From positions 806,001 to 870,000 of the forward strand of contig JABTUL010000002.1 of assembly GCA_015075425.1 (NCBI GenBank): a DNA stretch of 64,000 bases, in the 5' to 3' direction. Under the pieces are notes generated by a model. That model had not been told where the DNA came from and made no database searches. It saw only the letters and a list, made by a program, of their open reading frames with translations. Of this stretch, positions 55,240-63,520 are shown piece by piece; position 1 is the first letter of the stretch; the number at the start of each line of letters is the position of its first letter. The stretch comes from Spirochaetales bacterium. GTDB taxonomy: Bacteria > Spirochaetota > Leptospiria > Leptospirales > Leptonemataceae. The translations under genes were made by a program, and so were the position numbers.

Positions 55240-55623
55240 TCAAAAAGGGCGGACCGGCCAGGGGGTGCCGTCTATTTCCTTATCACCGGCACCGATTTCC
55301 TTAAAACCCACAGCAGCCAGGGCCCGAGCAATTTTGTTGCTATCGTGCACGTCCTGCGATCGAACCAGAACGCGACTCTGCGCACCGCGGGCGAAAAAAA
55401 GAATTTCACTTCTGGTGTTTCGCGGACGGGCCGTTATAATAAAACCTTCCTTGCCCTCAACTTTTCCGTTGTACACCCTGGAAACCTGGAACGGTAGCTC
55501 CCGGCTGATGCTGTCGATAACGCTCTCCATCACTGACTTGAGCGGTTTTTCAATTTCAAAGAGGCGCGGCCCGGCCCATAGAGGACTGACAGAAAGGAGC
55601 AGGACCAGAATGGGTTTTCTCAT
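55240..55623 (-). CDS. Small secreted protein of unknown function
   Basis: This 127-residue protein has a signal peptide (1-17, ending PLWAG). The mature part has an amphipathic helix (EKPLKSVMESVIDSISREL) and a short beta-rich region with IITARPRNTRSEILFFARG. No family was recognised. It may be periplasmic or surface-exposed. It lies 41 bp downstream of the RNase D-like gene on the same strand. Confidence 0.6.
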   Translation of the reverse strand: MRKPILVLLLSVSPLWAGPRLFEIEKPLKSVMESVIDSISRELPFQVSRVYNGKVEGKEGFIITARPRNTRSEILFFARGAQSRVLVRSQDVHDSNKIARALAAVGFKEIGAGDKEIDGTPWPVRPF

Positions 55624-55664
55624 AGTAGAGCTATCGGTGTATCTGCTTCATACTTTACCGCATT

Positions 55665-56291
55665 TCAGTGCGCAAAAACATCCTGGTAGCCCAGTACATC
55701 GGCTTGAATGAGGGTGGGCAAGAAAGCCATGAAGGCATGGGCCAGCTCAAGCCGGTCTTCTCTTTCTAACATGGATTCCAGAGTTCGCTTGATCCGAAAC
55801 AAAAACTTCACATCCTGGGCTGCATAGCGCAATTGCTCTGCGGTCAGAGTGTCACGGCCCCAATCAGACGATTGGGAGGTCTTATCCATGTTCTCACCGG
55901 CAATTTCACGCACCAGTTCTTTCAGACCGTGCTTGTCTGTGTAGGTGCGCGCGAAACGGGAGGCAATCTTTGTACAATAAATATTTTTTACGTGTATGTT
56001 GAGTCGGGTTTGCAAAAACTGCATATCCATCCGGGCAAAGTGGAAAATTTTTACAACAGCCGGATTCTCCATAAGGGCGCGCATATTGGGAGCGCCCTTA
56101 CTCTCCTCCACCTGTACCAGATAGCAGCCGCCTTTCTCTGCAGAAATTTGGACCAGACACAATCTATCGCGCACTGGATTGAGTCCCATCATTTCACAAT
56201 CAACGGATACTTCACTCGCACGACTGAGCTCTTCCAGAGCCTCAGCACTCAGGTCTCCCTTCAAAACGATTGGTCGGGGCATGGCCTGCAT
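55665..56291 (-). CDS. RNase D-like 3'-5' exonuclease
   Basis: This 208-residue DEDDy exonuclease domain has SVDCEMMGLNPVRDRLCLVQIS (first Asp and Glu), FHFARMDMQFLQ (second Asp) and the Exo III motif YAAQDVKFLF (Tyr and last Asp). It lacks the HRDC domains of full-length RNase D. Such short forms trim RNA 3' ends, perhaps tRNA or rRNA. An alternative TTG start at 56315 abuts the stop of the transglycosylase gene upstream. Confidence 0.85.
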   Translation of the reverse strand: MQAMPRPIVLKGDLSAEALEELSRASEVSVDCEMMGLNPVRDRLCLVQISAEKGGCYLVQVEESKGAPNMRALMENPAVVKIFHFARMDMQFLQTRLNIHVKNIYCTKIASRFARTYTDKHGLKELVREIAGENMDKTSQSSDWGRDTLTAEQLRYAAQDVKFLFRIKRTLESMLEREDRLELAHAFMAFLPTLIQADVLGYQDVFAH

Positions 56292-56315
56292 TACACCCGC
56301 GCCCGGCAAAGTCAA

Positions 56316-56900
56316 TCAGAGATTCAAAGCGTAGAGAACGGGATCCATCCCTTTCAGGTCCTGAACGCAGTCCTCAATGCGCGTCCAGTAGCTCTCGACA
56401 AAAATTCCATTGCGCATAGCTCCCGGACCGGCATTGTAAGCCAGTGCTACCTCTCTGGCTGTGAGGAACTGCCCGGCAAGGTAGTTCAGGTAGTCAACCC
56501 CGGCACGGACATTGTTCTCTGTCAGAAAAAGCGAATGTCCTCTTTCCTGGCTCTGCCCGGTGTCATTCATCCAGTTAGCAGTGTCCGGTTTGACCTGCAT
56601 GTAACCCCGGGCATCAGCGCGAGAGACTGCATAGCGATGAAAGCGGGACTCTGTATCCACAAACCCGGCCAGTAGCAAAAGACGATCCTGTGGCTCAATC
56701 CCGGGAAGCACTAACCGTTTGGATTCCCGGTGCAGGGCTTTCAGCAAATCCCGTCTTTCCGGGTCTTTAAGCTCTGGATTACGGGTCGCTATCAGGCCCT
56801 CCACGCGCTGCACCAGAGCACGATCCGCAACAGGGGCGGCCCCGGACAGGAAGAGCAGTGCTGTCAAAATCAGCAAAAATCGAGCATAAATTCTTTGCAT
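56316..56900 (-). CDS. Lytic transglycosylase, SLT family
   Basis: This 194-residue protein has a signal peptide (to about residue 20). The SLT fold shows the catalytic glutamate in FVDTESRFHRYAVSR, then ADARGYMQVKPDTANW, NNVRAGVDYLNYLAG and EVALAYNAGPGA. It cleaves peptidoglycan between MurNAc and GlcNAc without water, forming anhydro ends, in the periplasm. It is divergent from dnaA, 86 bp away. Confidence 0.85.
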   Translation of the reverse strand: MQRIYARFLLILTALLFLSGAAPVADRALVQRVEGLIATRNPELKDPERRDLLKALHRESKRLVLPGIEPQDRLLLLAGFVDTESRFHRYAVSRADARGYMQVKPDTANWMNDTGQSQERGHSLFLTENNVRAGVDYLNYLAGQFLTAREVALAYNAGPGAMRNGIFVESYWTRIEDCVQDLKGMDPVLYALNL

Positions 56901-56986
56901 CGCACCAGTTTTTTATGCGCCGCACCATTGTCGATTCTCTTTTTCCTTTCTGCTTGCCGGTCAGCAGGGTATCTTTTTGCCAAACT

Positions 56987-58060
56987 ATGCACGAATGGGC
57001 GGAACTTCTGCAGGCATTGAAGGAGGATATGCCCTTCGATTTCCTGGAGCCGGTTTTCCACAGTTTAAAGCCCCGGCTATTGGGCCCGGGACGGCTCCAG
57101 CTGGAGCTGGCCGATGTCGGGCTCATGCCGGTGGCCAGTCGCCTGGAACGAACTCTGCAAAAAAAATGGCGATCTATGCAGGGTCCTGAGGCAACCCTTG
57201 AGCTTGTTGCCGCCGAATGGAGGCCGGAACTGCTGCGCGGAGCTGGCAATGCAGCCGCCATGGACCTGGCAGAGAAATTTAGCCGGGGAACCATTCGGTC
57301 ACTGTATATCCAGGGTGGCCCGGGCCGGGGAAAGACGGCACTTCTACGGTCCCTGAAAGGTCACTACATCCCCGCCCGGGAGCTCCCCAGAAAAAAGCAG
57401 AATGTCAGCGGCCCTCTACTCCTTGATGATTTTGACCTTTTGCGCAACTATGATGCGCTGGCAGAGTGGATTTCGAAACTACTGGACCAGGGCCAGCCCG
57501 TTTGCCTTGCCGGCCGACATTTTCCTGATGGGCGGGCCCTGAGTGAACGCCTGCAGAGTCGAATTGAGTCCATGCCCAGGGCCCGCCTGGGTCGGCCCGA
57601 CGAGCCCACATGCTTTAGCTATTATGAACGACTCCGTGGCTCGGCACCGGATTTGGCCACCCGGGCTCTGCTGAGTCAGGCCAGGAATTTCCGCGATATA
57701 GAAAGGATTGCCTACCAGTACCATTTTCCTTTCCCCGAGAGTCCTGCCCCGGAACACGTCGCCGTAGAATCGATACAGGAGGCAGTCGCTGATCAGTATC
57801 GGATTACTACTACTGATTTACTTTCGAGCAGTCGTCGCAGCGAATTCATCCCCCCCCGACAGGTGGCCATGTATCTGGCCGCGAACTACTCCGGGTTGTC
57901 CAAGTCAGCGGTCGCTCGTGCCTTTCGCCGCAGCGATCACAGTACTGTAATCCACGCCTGTCAGCGCGTCCAGGCTGCTTACACTTTCTATGAGCCCGTT
58001 TTAACGGCCATTGCGAATAAACTGCGGATAACCCTTCACATTCGGGCCACTACAACGTGA
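56987..58060 (+). CDS. dnaA: Divergent, contracted chromosomal replication initiator DnaA
   Basis: This 357-residue protein is clearly a DnaA by layout and by the downstream dnaN-recF. It has a domain I-like helix (HEWAELLQALKEDMPFDFLEP), Walker A GGPGRGKT (residues 110-117), Walker B LLLDDFDLL (Asp147/148), an arginine-finger-like LSERLQSRIE and a domain IV with RRSDHSTVIHACQRV, where DnaA normally has GRDHTTV. It is roughly 90-110 residues shorter than usual: only about 31 residues separate the Walker A lysine from Walker B (about 57 in E. coli). The start at 56987 lacks a strong ribosome site, but longer frames overlap the divergent gene. Confidence 0.88.
   Translation: MHEWAELLQALKEDMPFDFLEPVFHSLKPRLLGPGRLQLELADVGLMPVASRLERTLQKKWRSMQGPEATLELVAAEWRPELLRGAGNAAAMDLAEKFSRGTIRSLYIQGGPGRGKTALLRSLKGHYIPARELPRKKQNVSGPLLLDDFDLLRNYDALAEWISKLLDQGQPVCLAGRHFPDGRALSERLQSRIESMPRARLGRPDEPTCFSYYERLRGSAPDLATRALLSQARNFRDIERIAYQYHFPFPESPAPEHVAVESIQEAVADQYRITTTDLLSSSRRSEFIPPRQVAMYLAANYSGLSKSAVARAFRRSDHSTVIHACQRVQAAYTFYEPVLTAIANKLRITLHIRATTT
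57054..57062 (+). promoter_or_regulatory. DnaA-box-like sequence inside dnaA
   Basis: TTTTCCACA differs from the E. coli-type DnaA box TTATCCACA at one position. It lies 67 bp into dnaA and could serve autoregulation. Single occurrence in coding sequence, so chance is possible. Confidence 0.25.
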
Positions 58061-58324
58061 GTAACGGAAGGATTTCCGTCCGGGAATTTAACAAGGAATG
58101 GCGATTGTGCCGCCTCTGGCTGCCGGACGGCCAACCACTCACAGAGTATTCACAGCGCTAAGGGAGCCTGGATGCCGGCCTTTCGCCGTTTTTCGCCTGA
58201 ACACTGGATCCATTCACAGAACTTTCGCGCAAAGAACCTGAAAGGAAACAGGGTACAGTACAGGTACCTTTTTTAAGTTGTCATCTAAAGCGTGCTCACA
58301 TGAATTGCTGCCTGAGGCTCCAAA
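58061..58324. other. oriC: Candidate replication origin (oriC) between dnaA and dnaN
   Basis: This non-coding region holds three in-line variants of the DnaA box ending in TTCACA or CTCACA: CCACTCACA (58135-58143), GTATTCACA (58146-58154, one mismatch to TTATTCACA) and CCATTCACA (58210-58218). The first two are 11 bp apart, one helical turn. A T-rich segment follows near 58269-58285. Position between dnaA and dnaN, gene orientations and the nearby parS and parAB agree with an origin. Confidence 0.6.
58252..58274 (+). terminator. Intrinsic terminator after dnaA
   Basis: GGTAC (58252-58256) pairs with GTACC (58264-58268) across a 7-nt loop and is followed directly by six T residues (58269-58274). 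The shape is that of a short rho-independent terminator separating dnaA from dnaN. Confidence 0.55.
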
Positions 58325-59461
58325 GTGTCAACCCTTCTCAAATTTATAGTGGATCGCGCTGCGTTTCAAAAAGCCCTGCAACAGATCGATAATATCATAC
58401 CGGCAAGAGAAATTCGCTCCGTAGTCAGCAATTTCTTACTGGAAGCCAGAGATAATCAACTCACCCTATCCGCTACAGATCTTGAAATAAGCATTCAAAC
58501 AACCATAGAGGCCAGAGTGGAAATCGCCGGCAGCATCGCTCTGCCTGCGCGCAAATTGAGTGAAACTGTGCGTGTGTTTCAATCCAGAGAATTGCCTTTT
58601 ACTGTGGATGAAAATCATGCAGCGATCCTTGTCGACGAGATCAATGATTCTCGCACAACTATATCGTTAAACGGGCAGAGCAGTGAGGAGTTTCCGGAAA
58701 TTCCCTGGCCGGCAAGCAAAGATTATATTTCTGTCTCTGGCGCCCATTTGATTGCGATGATGAGAAAAACGGCCTACGCCATAGCCGAGGAAGATGCACG
58801 CTACATGTTCAACGGCCTCTTCATGCATGCAGACGGAAAAAAACTGACGTTTGTGGCCACAGATGGACGCCGCCTGTCCAAAGTGGACAGGACCATGGAA
58901 AAGAATCTGCAACTCGGGAAAGGTATCATTGTTCCCGGAAAGGCTGTTCGTGAACTGATGAAAGTCATTGAACCGGACCGGGATTGTGACCTGTATTACA
59001 GTGCAGCAGACCAGCGGCTTTTTTTCCGTACCGGCAACATCCAGCTTCAGACCCGGCTGATCGAAGGAAATTTTCCGGATTACAAACAGGTGATTCCGGC
59101 CCAGATTGGATCTACAGCCACAATCAACAGGCAGCAACTGGAAAACTCCATCAGAAAGGTTGCTGTGGTGGCCATCGACGCCAGCCGACAGATACAGCTG
59201 GACATAAAAAAGGATCAGTTGCACTTGAAATCCGCCACACCGGATCTGGGAAGGGGTGACAATTCTTTGCCCTGCCAGTATGGTGGAGAAGCAATGAGCG
59301 TAGCCTTTAATTCGATTTATATTCAGGATATACTAAAAATTATAGAAGCCGATGATATCCGCATAGGCTTTACTTCCTCCAGTTCGCCGGCCATCGTAAT
59401 GGATCCGGGCGACCCTGATTTTCTGGCCGTCGTCATGCCCATGAAATTAGATGCTGCTTGA
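58325..59461 (+). CDS. dnaN: DNA polymerase III beta subunit (sliding clamp)
   Basis: This 378-residue clamp has three similar subdomains. It contains RAAFQKALQQIDNIIPAR, LSATDLEISIQTT, the middle-domain AYAIAEEDARYMFNGLF, FVATDGRRLSKVD and the final VMPMKL. It tethers polymerase III to DNA. The start is a GTG with TGAGG about 10 nt upstream. Its stop overlaps the recF TTG (TTGA). Confidence 0.96.
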   Translation: MSTLLKFIVDRAAFQKALQQIDNIIPAREIRSVVSNFLLEARDNQLTLSATDLEISIQTTIEARVEIAGSIALPARKLSETVRVFQSRELPFTVDENHAAILVDEINDSRTTISLNGQSSEEFPEIPWPASKDYISVSGAHLIAMMRKTAYAIAEEDARYMFNGLFMHADGKKLTFVATDGRRLSKVDRTMEKNLQLGKGIIVPGKAVRELMKVIEPDRDCDLYYSAADQRLFFRTGNIQLQTRLIEGNFPDYKQVIPAQIGSTATINRQQLENSIRKVAVVAIDASRQIQLDIKKDQLHLKSATPDLGRGDNSLPCQYGGEAMSVAFNSIYIQDILKIIEADDIRIGFTSSSSPAIVMDPGDPDFLAVVMPMKLDAA

Positions 59462-60567
59462 AAATTACCGGTCTATGCTTAAAAAATTTTCGTAATTACC
59501 GGGATCTTGACCTTGATCTGGATCGCCGTCTGGTTTTTTTTACCGGTAACAATGGCAGTGGAAAAACCAATATTCTGGAAGCACTGGCCCTTGTCTCCCA
59601 GGGACGTTCGTTTCGTGACGCAGGGGATCCGGATTTAATTCGGCATGGTGAAAGTTCTTTTTATGTCGAAGTTCGCTTTGAAAATGTCAGCTCTCAGAAG
59701 ATTGATTACGGTTTTCAGCAGCGCGGCGATCTGAAGCAACGTCGCATCAAGCATAACGGCAAGATTCTGCGCTCCCGTGCGGAGCTTCTGGGACTCCTGC
59801 CTGCTGTTGCGTTTTTGCCAGCAGATTTACAGATCATAGAAGGCGGAACACAGAGTCGTAGAAGATTCTTTGATTCTATCCTGGGCTTCGCCGACCCGGT
59901 GTATTTGCAGCATTTGCTGGCGTACAACCGGGCACTCAAACAGAGAAACCTTCTATTAAAGCAGATTCGCCGTGATAGACTCTCGACGTCACTTCTGGAT
60001 CCCTGGGATGCACAACTGCATCTGCATGGACAGGCGATCATTGAGGCGCGGGAGGCATTCTTGCCGGACTTTCAGCAGCTTTTCTCCCGCGCCCTTGCGG
60101 AAATTTCTCAAGGAGAGGACCAGGTTACCATTCACTACGGGCACGAAGACGGGAATCTTTCCGCGAGGCTGGCCAGCGGTCGCTTCCCGGATATTCAGGC
60201 CGGACTGACCCGTTGCGGACCACACCGCCACAGCTATCAATTCCAGTATCGCGACCGTGATATTGTGCTGACCGGCAGTCAGGGCCAGCGGCGATCGGTG
60301 GTTCTCTCCCTCCGTTTTGCTCAATTCCGCCTGCTCTGTCAGCGCTTGAACTCCCCGCCCGTGCTTTTCATAGACGATGTTCTCAATGAGCTGGACCAGG
60401 GCCGCAGGTCATCCTTTATAGAACTCATCCGGACGAGCGATCAGGCCTTTTTGACCAATCCCGATGCGGAAAGTTTTTCGCGTTTGATCACGGAATTTGC
60501 TGGCAGTTGTCGTATCTTTCACGTTCATGCAGGGGAAGTGCTGGAGAATTCCCGTAATGGCCTATGA
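59458..60567 (+). CDS. recF: DNA replication and repair protein RecF
   Basis: This 369-residue SMC-like ATPase loads RecA at gapped DNA. It has the N-terminal CLKNFRNYRDLDLDL, Walker A FTGNNGSGKTNILEALAL, the signature SQGQRRSVVLSLRFAQF and Walker B PVLFIDDVLNELD. It starts at a TTG that overlaps the dnaN stop, so the two are translated together. Confidence 0.95.
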   Translation: MKITGLCLKNFRNYRDLDLDLDRRLVFFTGNNGSGKTNILEALALVSQGRSFRDAGDPDLIRHGESSFYVEVRFENVSSQKIDYGFQQRGDLKQRRIKHNGKILRSRAELLGLLPAVAFLPADLQIIEGGTQSRRRFFDSILGFADPVYLQHLLAYNRALKQRNLLLKQIRRDRLSTSLLDPWDAQLHLHGQAIIEAREAFLPDFQQLFSRALAEISQGEDQVTIHYGHEDGNLSARLASGRFPDIQAGLTRCGPHRHSYQFQYRDRDIVLTGSQGQRRSVVLSLRFAQFRLLCQRLNSPPVLFIDDVLNELDQGRRSSFIELIRTSDQAFLTNPDAESFSRLITEFAGSCRIFHVHAGEVLENSRNGL

Positions 60568-60895
60568 TGCGGAGGACCGCTGGACTTCTTTTTCCCTGGA
60601 GCGACTGGAAAAAGAGAAAGAATCCCTGAAAGTCGAGCTGCTCGGCCGATTGGGTGTGAGCCGGGAGCAGGTTCTCTTATCCGGGCTGCGAAGCCGCTGG
60701 AAAGACCTGGCCGGACCACTGGCCGCACACACAAGCCCTGAACGGCTGGAAAAGGGGACCCTCTACGTTGCTGTAGGTCATCCGGCTTTTGCCAATGAGC
60801 TACAGCTCTACCAGAGATCCATCATTGAGGCTCTGGGGAGGGAAAATATTGCTGTAGTAAGGCTCAAGCACATCCTAAAGGGAGATAGAGGCTGA
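60557..60895 (+). CDS. dciA: DciA-like (DUF721) protein, likely helicase loader
   Basis: This 112-residue protein of the DUF721 family has RSRWKDLAGPLAAHTSPERLEKGTLYV, then VGHPAFANELQLYQRSIIEAL. DciA proteins load the replicative helicase DnaB in bacteria that lack DnaC-type loaders. The location directly after recF, overlapping it by 11 bp, matches many bacterial origins. The ATG at 60557 is chosen over an upstream in-frame start that is wholly inside recF. Confidence 0.8.
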   Translation: MAYDAEDRWTSFSLERLEKEKESLKVELLGRLGVSREQVLLSGLRSRWKDLAGPLAAHTSPERLEKGTLYVAVGHPAFANELQLYQRSIIEALGRENIAVVRLKHILKGDRG

Positions 60896-60913
60896 GGCCG
60901 ATTTACAAGAGGC

Positions 60914-61270
60914 ATGCTTACTTTTGTCACCCTGGTCGGCCTTGGCCTGGCTATCATCGTTTTCTTGAACTTTTTACAGACCGGGTCTGCTCCGGCCAGA
61001 GTGGGACCGGAAAAACCACCGCGCGTGGATCCCCGGCGCATCAAGGAAACTCGCAAAAAGTGGGATGAAAACCCTGCCCTGCCCCGTCCGCGGATCTGCC
61101 CTTTATGCGGGACAATGCTTGAGCAACATGAATATCTACTGGCGGCCATTGAGCCGGAAGTGATGAGCAATCGCAAACGCCAGGCCCAGATTTATGGCTG
61201 CCCTTATTGTATAACCAATGATGGCGTAAACAAGAGCCTCCGCAGACAGCTTACTGAACTTGATGTTTAA
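60914..61270 (+). CDS. Membrane-anchored zinc-ribbon protein
   Basis: This 118-residue protein has one N-terminal hydrophobic helix (about 5-22). A basic/proline-rich linker follows, then a likely zinc ribbon with CPLCGTML (Cys62, Cys65) and a second pair in YGCPYC (about Cys96, Cys99). The family was not recognised. The cytoplasmic or periplasmic side of the ribbon is unclear. It follows dciA by 18 bp and overlaps the next gene slightly. Confidence 0.65.
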   Translation: MLTFVTLVGLGLAIIVFLNFLQTGSAPARVGPEKPPRVDPRRIKETRKKWDENPALPRPRICPLCGTMLEQHEYLLAAIEPEVMSNRKRQAQIYGCPYCITNDGVNKSLRRQLTELDV

Positions 61271-61721
61271 GGTGCGAGCATGGTTTTTGGCCGCGATTTT
61301 CTTGCTTGCCTTCTGCCAGAGCACAGTACATAAAGGTGCAGGCTGTCCGGAAAATTTGTTACATAGTATGGAATTACAAATGAATCAATTCCGGCGTCAG
61401 CATGGCCTTGCGGCCACAAGGGAAGTTAAAGCTCTCTCGGAACTGGCACGGGTTCGCAGTGAAACTCTATCGCGAACGGGCCAGTTGATCCATACCGATT
61501 CTCCATCCGCTTTGCTCCAGAAATTGCAGCGCAGAGGCCTGGCTCGAAGCCAGGCTGCAGAGAATTTACTGCGCCAGAGCCCCGGTCGCTCTGCCATCAG
61601 CGAGTGGGGCGGGCGCAGCGTGGAACGATCCAATCTGGTGAATCCTGATTTTCAGTGGCATGGCCTGGGAAAGAATGCCGGGAAGACAGGCTGTTATGTC
61701 GTCTTATTGTTAACGGACTGA
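61263..61721 (+). CDS. CAP-superfamily (SCP/YkwD-like) lipoprotein
   Basis: This 152-residue protein has a signal sequence with the lipobox LLAFC. The mature part matches bacterial CAP domains: MNQFRRQHGLAAT, a middle helix ELARVRSETLSRTGQLIHTD, AENLLRQSPGR, then NLVNPDFQWHGLGKN and YVVLLLTD. CAP proteins are secreted, and their bacterial functions are largely unknown. A TTG at 61260 precedes the ATG; the ATG is chosen. Confidence 0.78.
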   Translation: MFKVRAWFLAAIFLLAFCQSTVHKGAGCPENLLHSMELQMNQFRRQHGLAATREVKALSELARVRSETLSRTGQLIHTDSPSALLQKLQRRGLARSQAAENLLRQSPGRSAISEWGGRSVERSNLVNPDFQWHGLGKNAGKTGCYVVLLLTD

Positions 61722-61728
61722 AGAAAGT

Positions 61729-62616
61729 ATGTCGATAGATCAATTCCAACCGGAAGAAGTCGCCCGGATTCGCAAGATTCTACAGGGACTCATTGCCACC
61801 CTGCGCAGCAGAAAGCCGGCCAGTGGCTCCGGGACACTCATCCCGGATGAAGAGTACATTCTCGAATCTCTTACCCACCCGGAGAGGGGTGATGTCATGG
61901 TCCTAATGGTACGCCAGCCCAAGTCCATGGAGCTTTTTCTTTCCAATCGGCGTGATGCGTCAAACCCATTTGTTGTCATGGATAAAGATAGTGCCCGGCG
62001 CAATCCCGGTCGCCGGCCTCTGAATCACGATCCATCCGGACTCAAGGAAGGAGAATGGGGCCTGTTTATCAATAGCATTCAGGACCGCGAACTTCTGCGC
62101 GTGGAAGTACCCGTTGAAGCCTATTCCAGCCATTTTGGCCTGGGCGATTCCATTCGGCCGGCACAGACTCTGGCACCCGATCTTGAATCCCGTCCCGTGC
62201 ATGCCCTGGCAGAAAGTGAACGCTGGCTGCTTTTTAAGAGAGGACTGGAACCAACAGATGCCGGAAACAAGATCGAGCGTGAATTATTTGGATTTCAAGT
62301 CCACTACGCCAAATACAAAGCTGCGGTTCGCGAGGAAACTGTAGTTCTCAATCCGCGCAAACTCAAGCAGAATGTGGGTCAAATGATTCGCGATATCTAT
62401 CCATACAATGTGCGTGTGATTTTACGCCGGGATTTTCCGCTCGAGCACGCCCAGAAAATCAAAGATATGGAAACTGCGCTAAAATCCCTGATCTCAGAAG
62501 TTCGCAACCGTATCAACAACGTTACCGATGAGGAGTATCGCTCAGCTTTACAGGAAGCCGTTGCTTTCATGGATAAGATTCTGGAATCGGATCCGGAATT
62601 TGCCTCTTTTCTTTAG
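61729..62616 (+). CDS. Unknown cytoplasmic protein
   Basis: This 295-residue soluble protein has no signal peptide. A beta-rich N-terminal half (about 40-150) is followed by a Lys/Arg-rich, helical C-terminal half ending in an amphipathic coiled helix (MIRDIYPYNVRVILRRDFPL to the end). I do not recognise it. It overlaps the GH18 lipoprotein gene by 89 bp in another frame. Confidence 0.65.
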   Translation: MSIDQFQPEEVARIRKILQGLIATLRSRKPASGSGTLIPDEEYILESLTHPERGDVMVLMVRQPKSMELFLSNRRDASNPFVVMDKDSARRNPGRRPLNHDPSGLKEGEWGLFINSIQDRELLRVEVPVEAYSSHFGLGDSIRPAQTLAPDLESRPVHALAESERWLLFKRGLEPTDAGNKIERELFGFQVHYAKYKAAVREETVVLNPRKLKQNVGQMIRDIYPYNVRVILRRDFPLEHAQKIKDMETALKSLISEVRNRINNVTDEEYRSALQEAVAFMDKILESDPEFASFL

Positions 62617-63520
62617 CATTTTCTCTTTGGTTCTTCTAACGACGGGCTGCCAGGCGCAAAGCGGTGCATTTCAAAAAATGATCTATGTTGTTCCGGATAG
62701 TTTGCGGGTTGCGAATTTCAAAGGGCGATTGAGTGAATATTCCGTTGTTCTGCCCGGTATTTATCGCTTGAATGCACGGGGCGATTTTGCCCTTCGGATG
62801 CCCTATTCACGGGAAACTTTGACGCTCCTGGGCAGCGGACGGGCGGTGCATCCGCTTATTTCTCTGACCGGAGCTCGCGATGGTGCTCTCATGCTTTCGC
62901 GCCAAGAAAGCCGGCAAAGGGCTATCGAGAACATAGTTAAGGATTGGAATCGGAATTCTTTTGATGGCGTACACATCGACTTTGAGTTTCTTCCAGGCAA
63001 ATCCGGCTCCGATTTTCGTTTATTTCTTTCTGAACTGCGCGAGAGGAAAGAACTCTCCGGTAAGTCGATCAGTGTGGCTGCTTTTCCGCCACTATGGGGC
63101 ACGGCAGATGAAGCCGCTTTCTTTGAACCGCGGACCCTGCATCCATTGGTAGATTTCGTAGTTTATATGATGTATGATTACCACTTACATACTCCGGGGC
63201 CGGTTACGGATATACAGTGGGTTCAAAAGAATCTGGTTTTGATCCGTGAAGAGGTGCCCGCAGGAAAAATTGTCCTTGGAATGCCTGCCTACGGCTATCA
63301 ATGGGAACGGGGAAAACGTCGCACGCTAACAGAAAAACAGGGTCAGGATTTGTGTCAGCGCTATAGGTGTAAGAGGGATGCTTCGGGGATGTTAAAACTG
63401 ATTCGCAGCCAGAGCATCGCGTACATTGCGGACGCCCGTTTGCGCGGGGAGTTGTCCCGCCTGGCAAAAGAGCATAACCTGGCCGGGACAGCCATCTGGC
63501 GGCTGGGCTTTGAAAATTAA
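62528..63520 (+). CDS. GH18-like glycoside hydrolase lipoprotein
   Basis: This 330-residue protein has a signal sequence ending in LLTTGC, a lipobox. A GH18-type TIM barrel follows with the catalytic strand FDGVHIDFEF (the glutamate is the general acid), a VYMMYDYHLHTPGP strand and KIVLGMPAYGYQW. This subfamily (YdhD/SpoVS-like glycosidases) acts on peptidoglycan or chitin-type glycans. Upstream in-frame starts at 62561 (TTG) or 62600 (TTG) would shorten the leader; the lipobox is kept by the first two. Confidence 0.8.
   Translation: MRSIAQLYRKPLLSWIRFWNRIRNLPLFFSIFSLVLLTTGCQAQSGAFQKMIYVVPDSLRVANFKGRLSEYSVVLPGIYRLNARGDFALRMPYSRETLTLLGSGRAVHPLISLTGARDGALMLSRQESRQRAIENIVKDWNRNSFDGVHIDFEFLPGKSGSDFRLFLSELRERKELSGKSISVAAFPPLWGTADEAAFFEPRTLHPLVDFVVYMMYDYHLHTPGPVTDIQWVQKNLVLIREEVPAGKIVLGMPAYGYQWERGKRRTLTEKQGQDLCQRYRCKRDASGMLKLIRSQSIAYIADARLRGELSRLAKEHNLAGTAIWRLGFEN

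Noticed and set aside
56858-56986. Longer DnaA start
   Set aside because: Overlaps the divergent transglycosylase start and encodes a Phe/Cys-rich segment unlike DnaA domain I.
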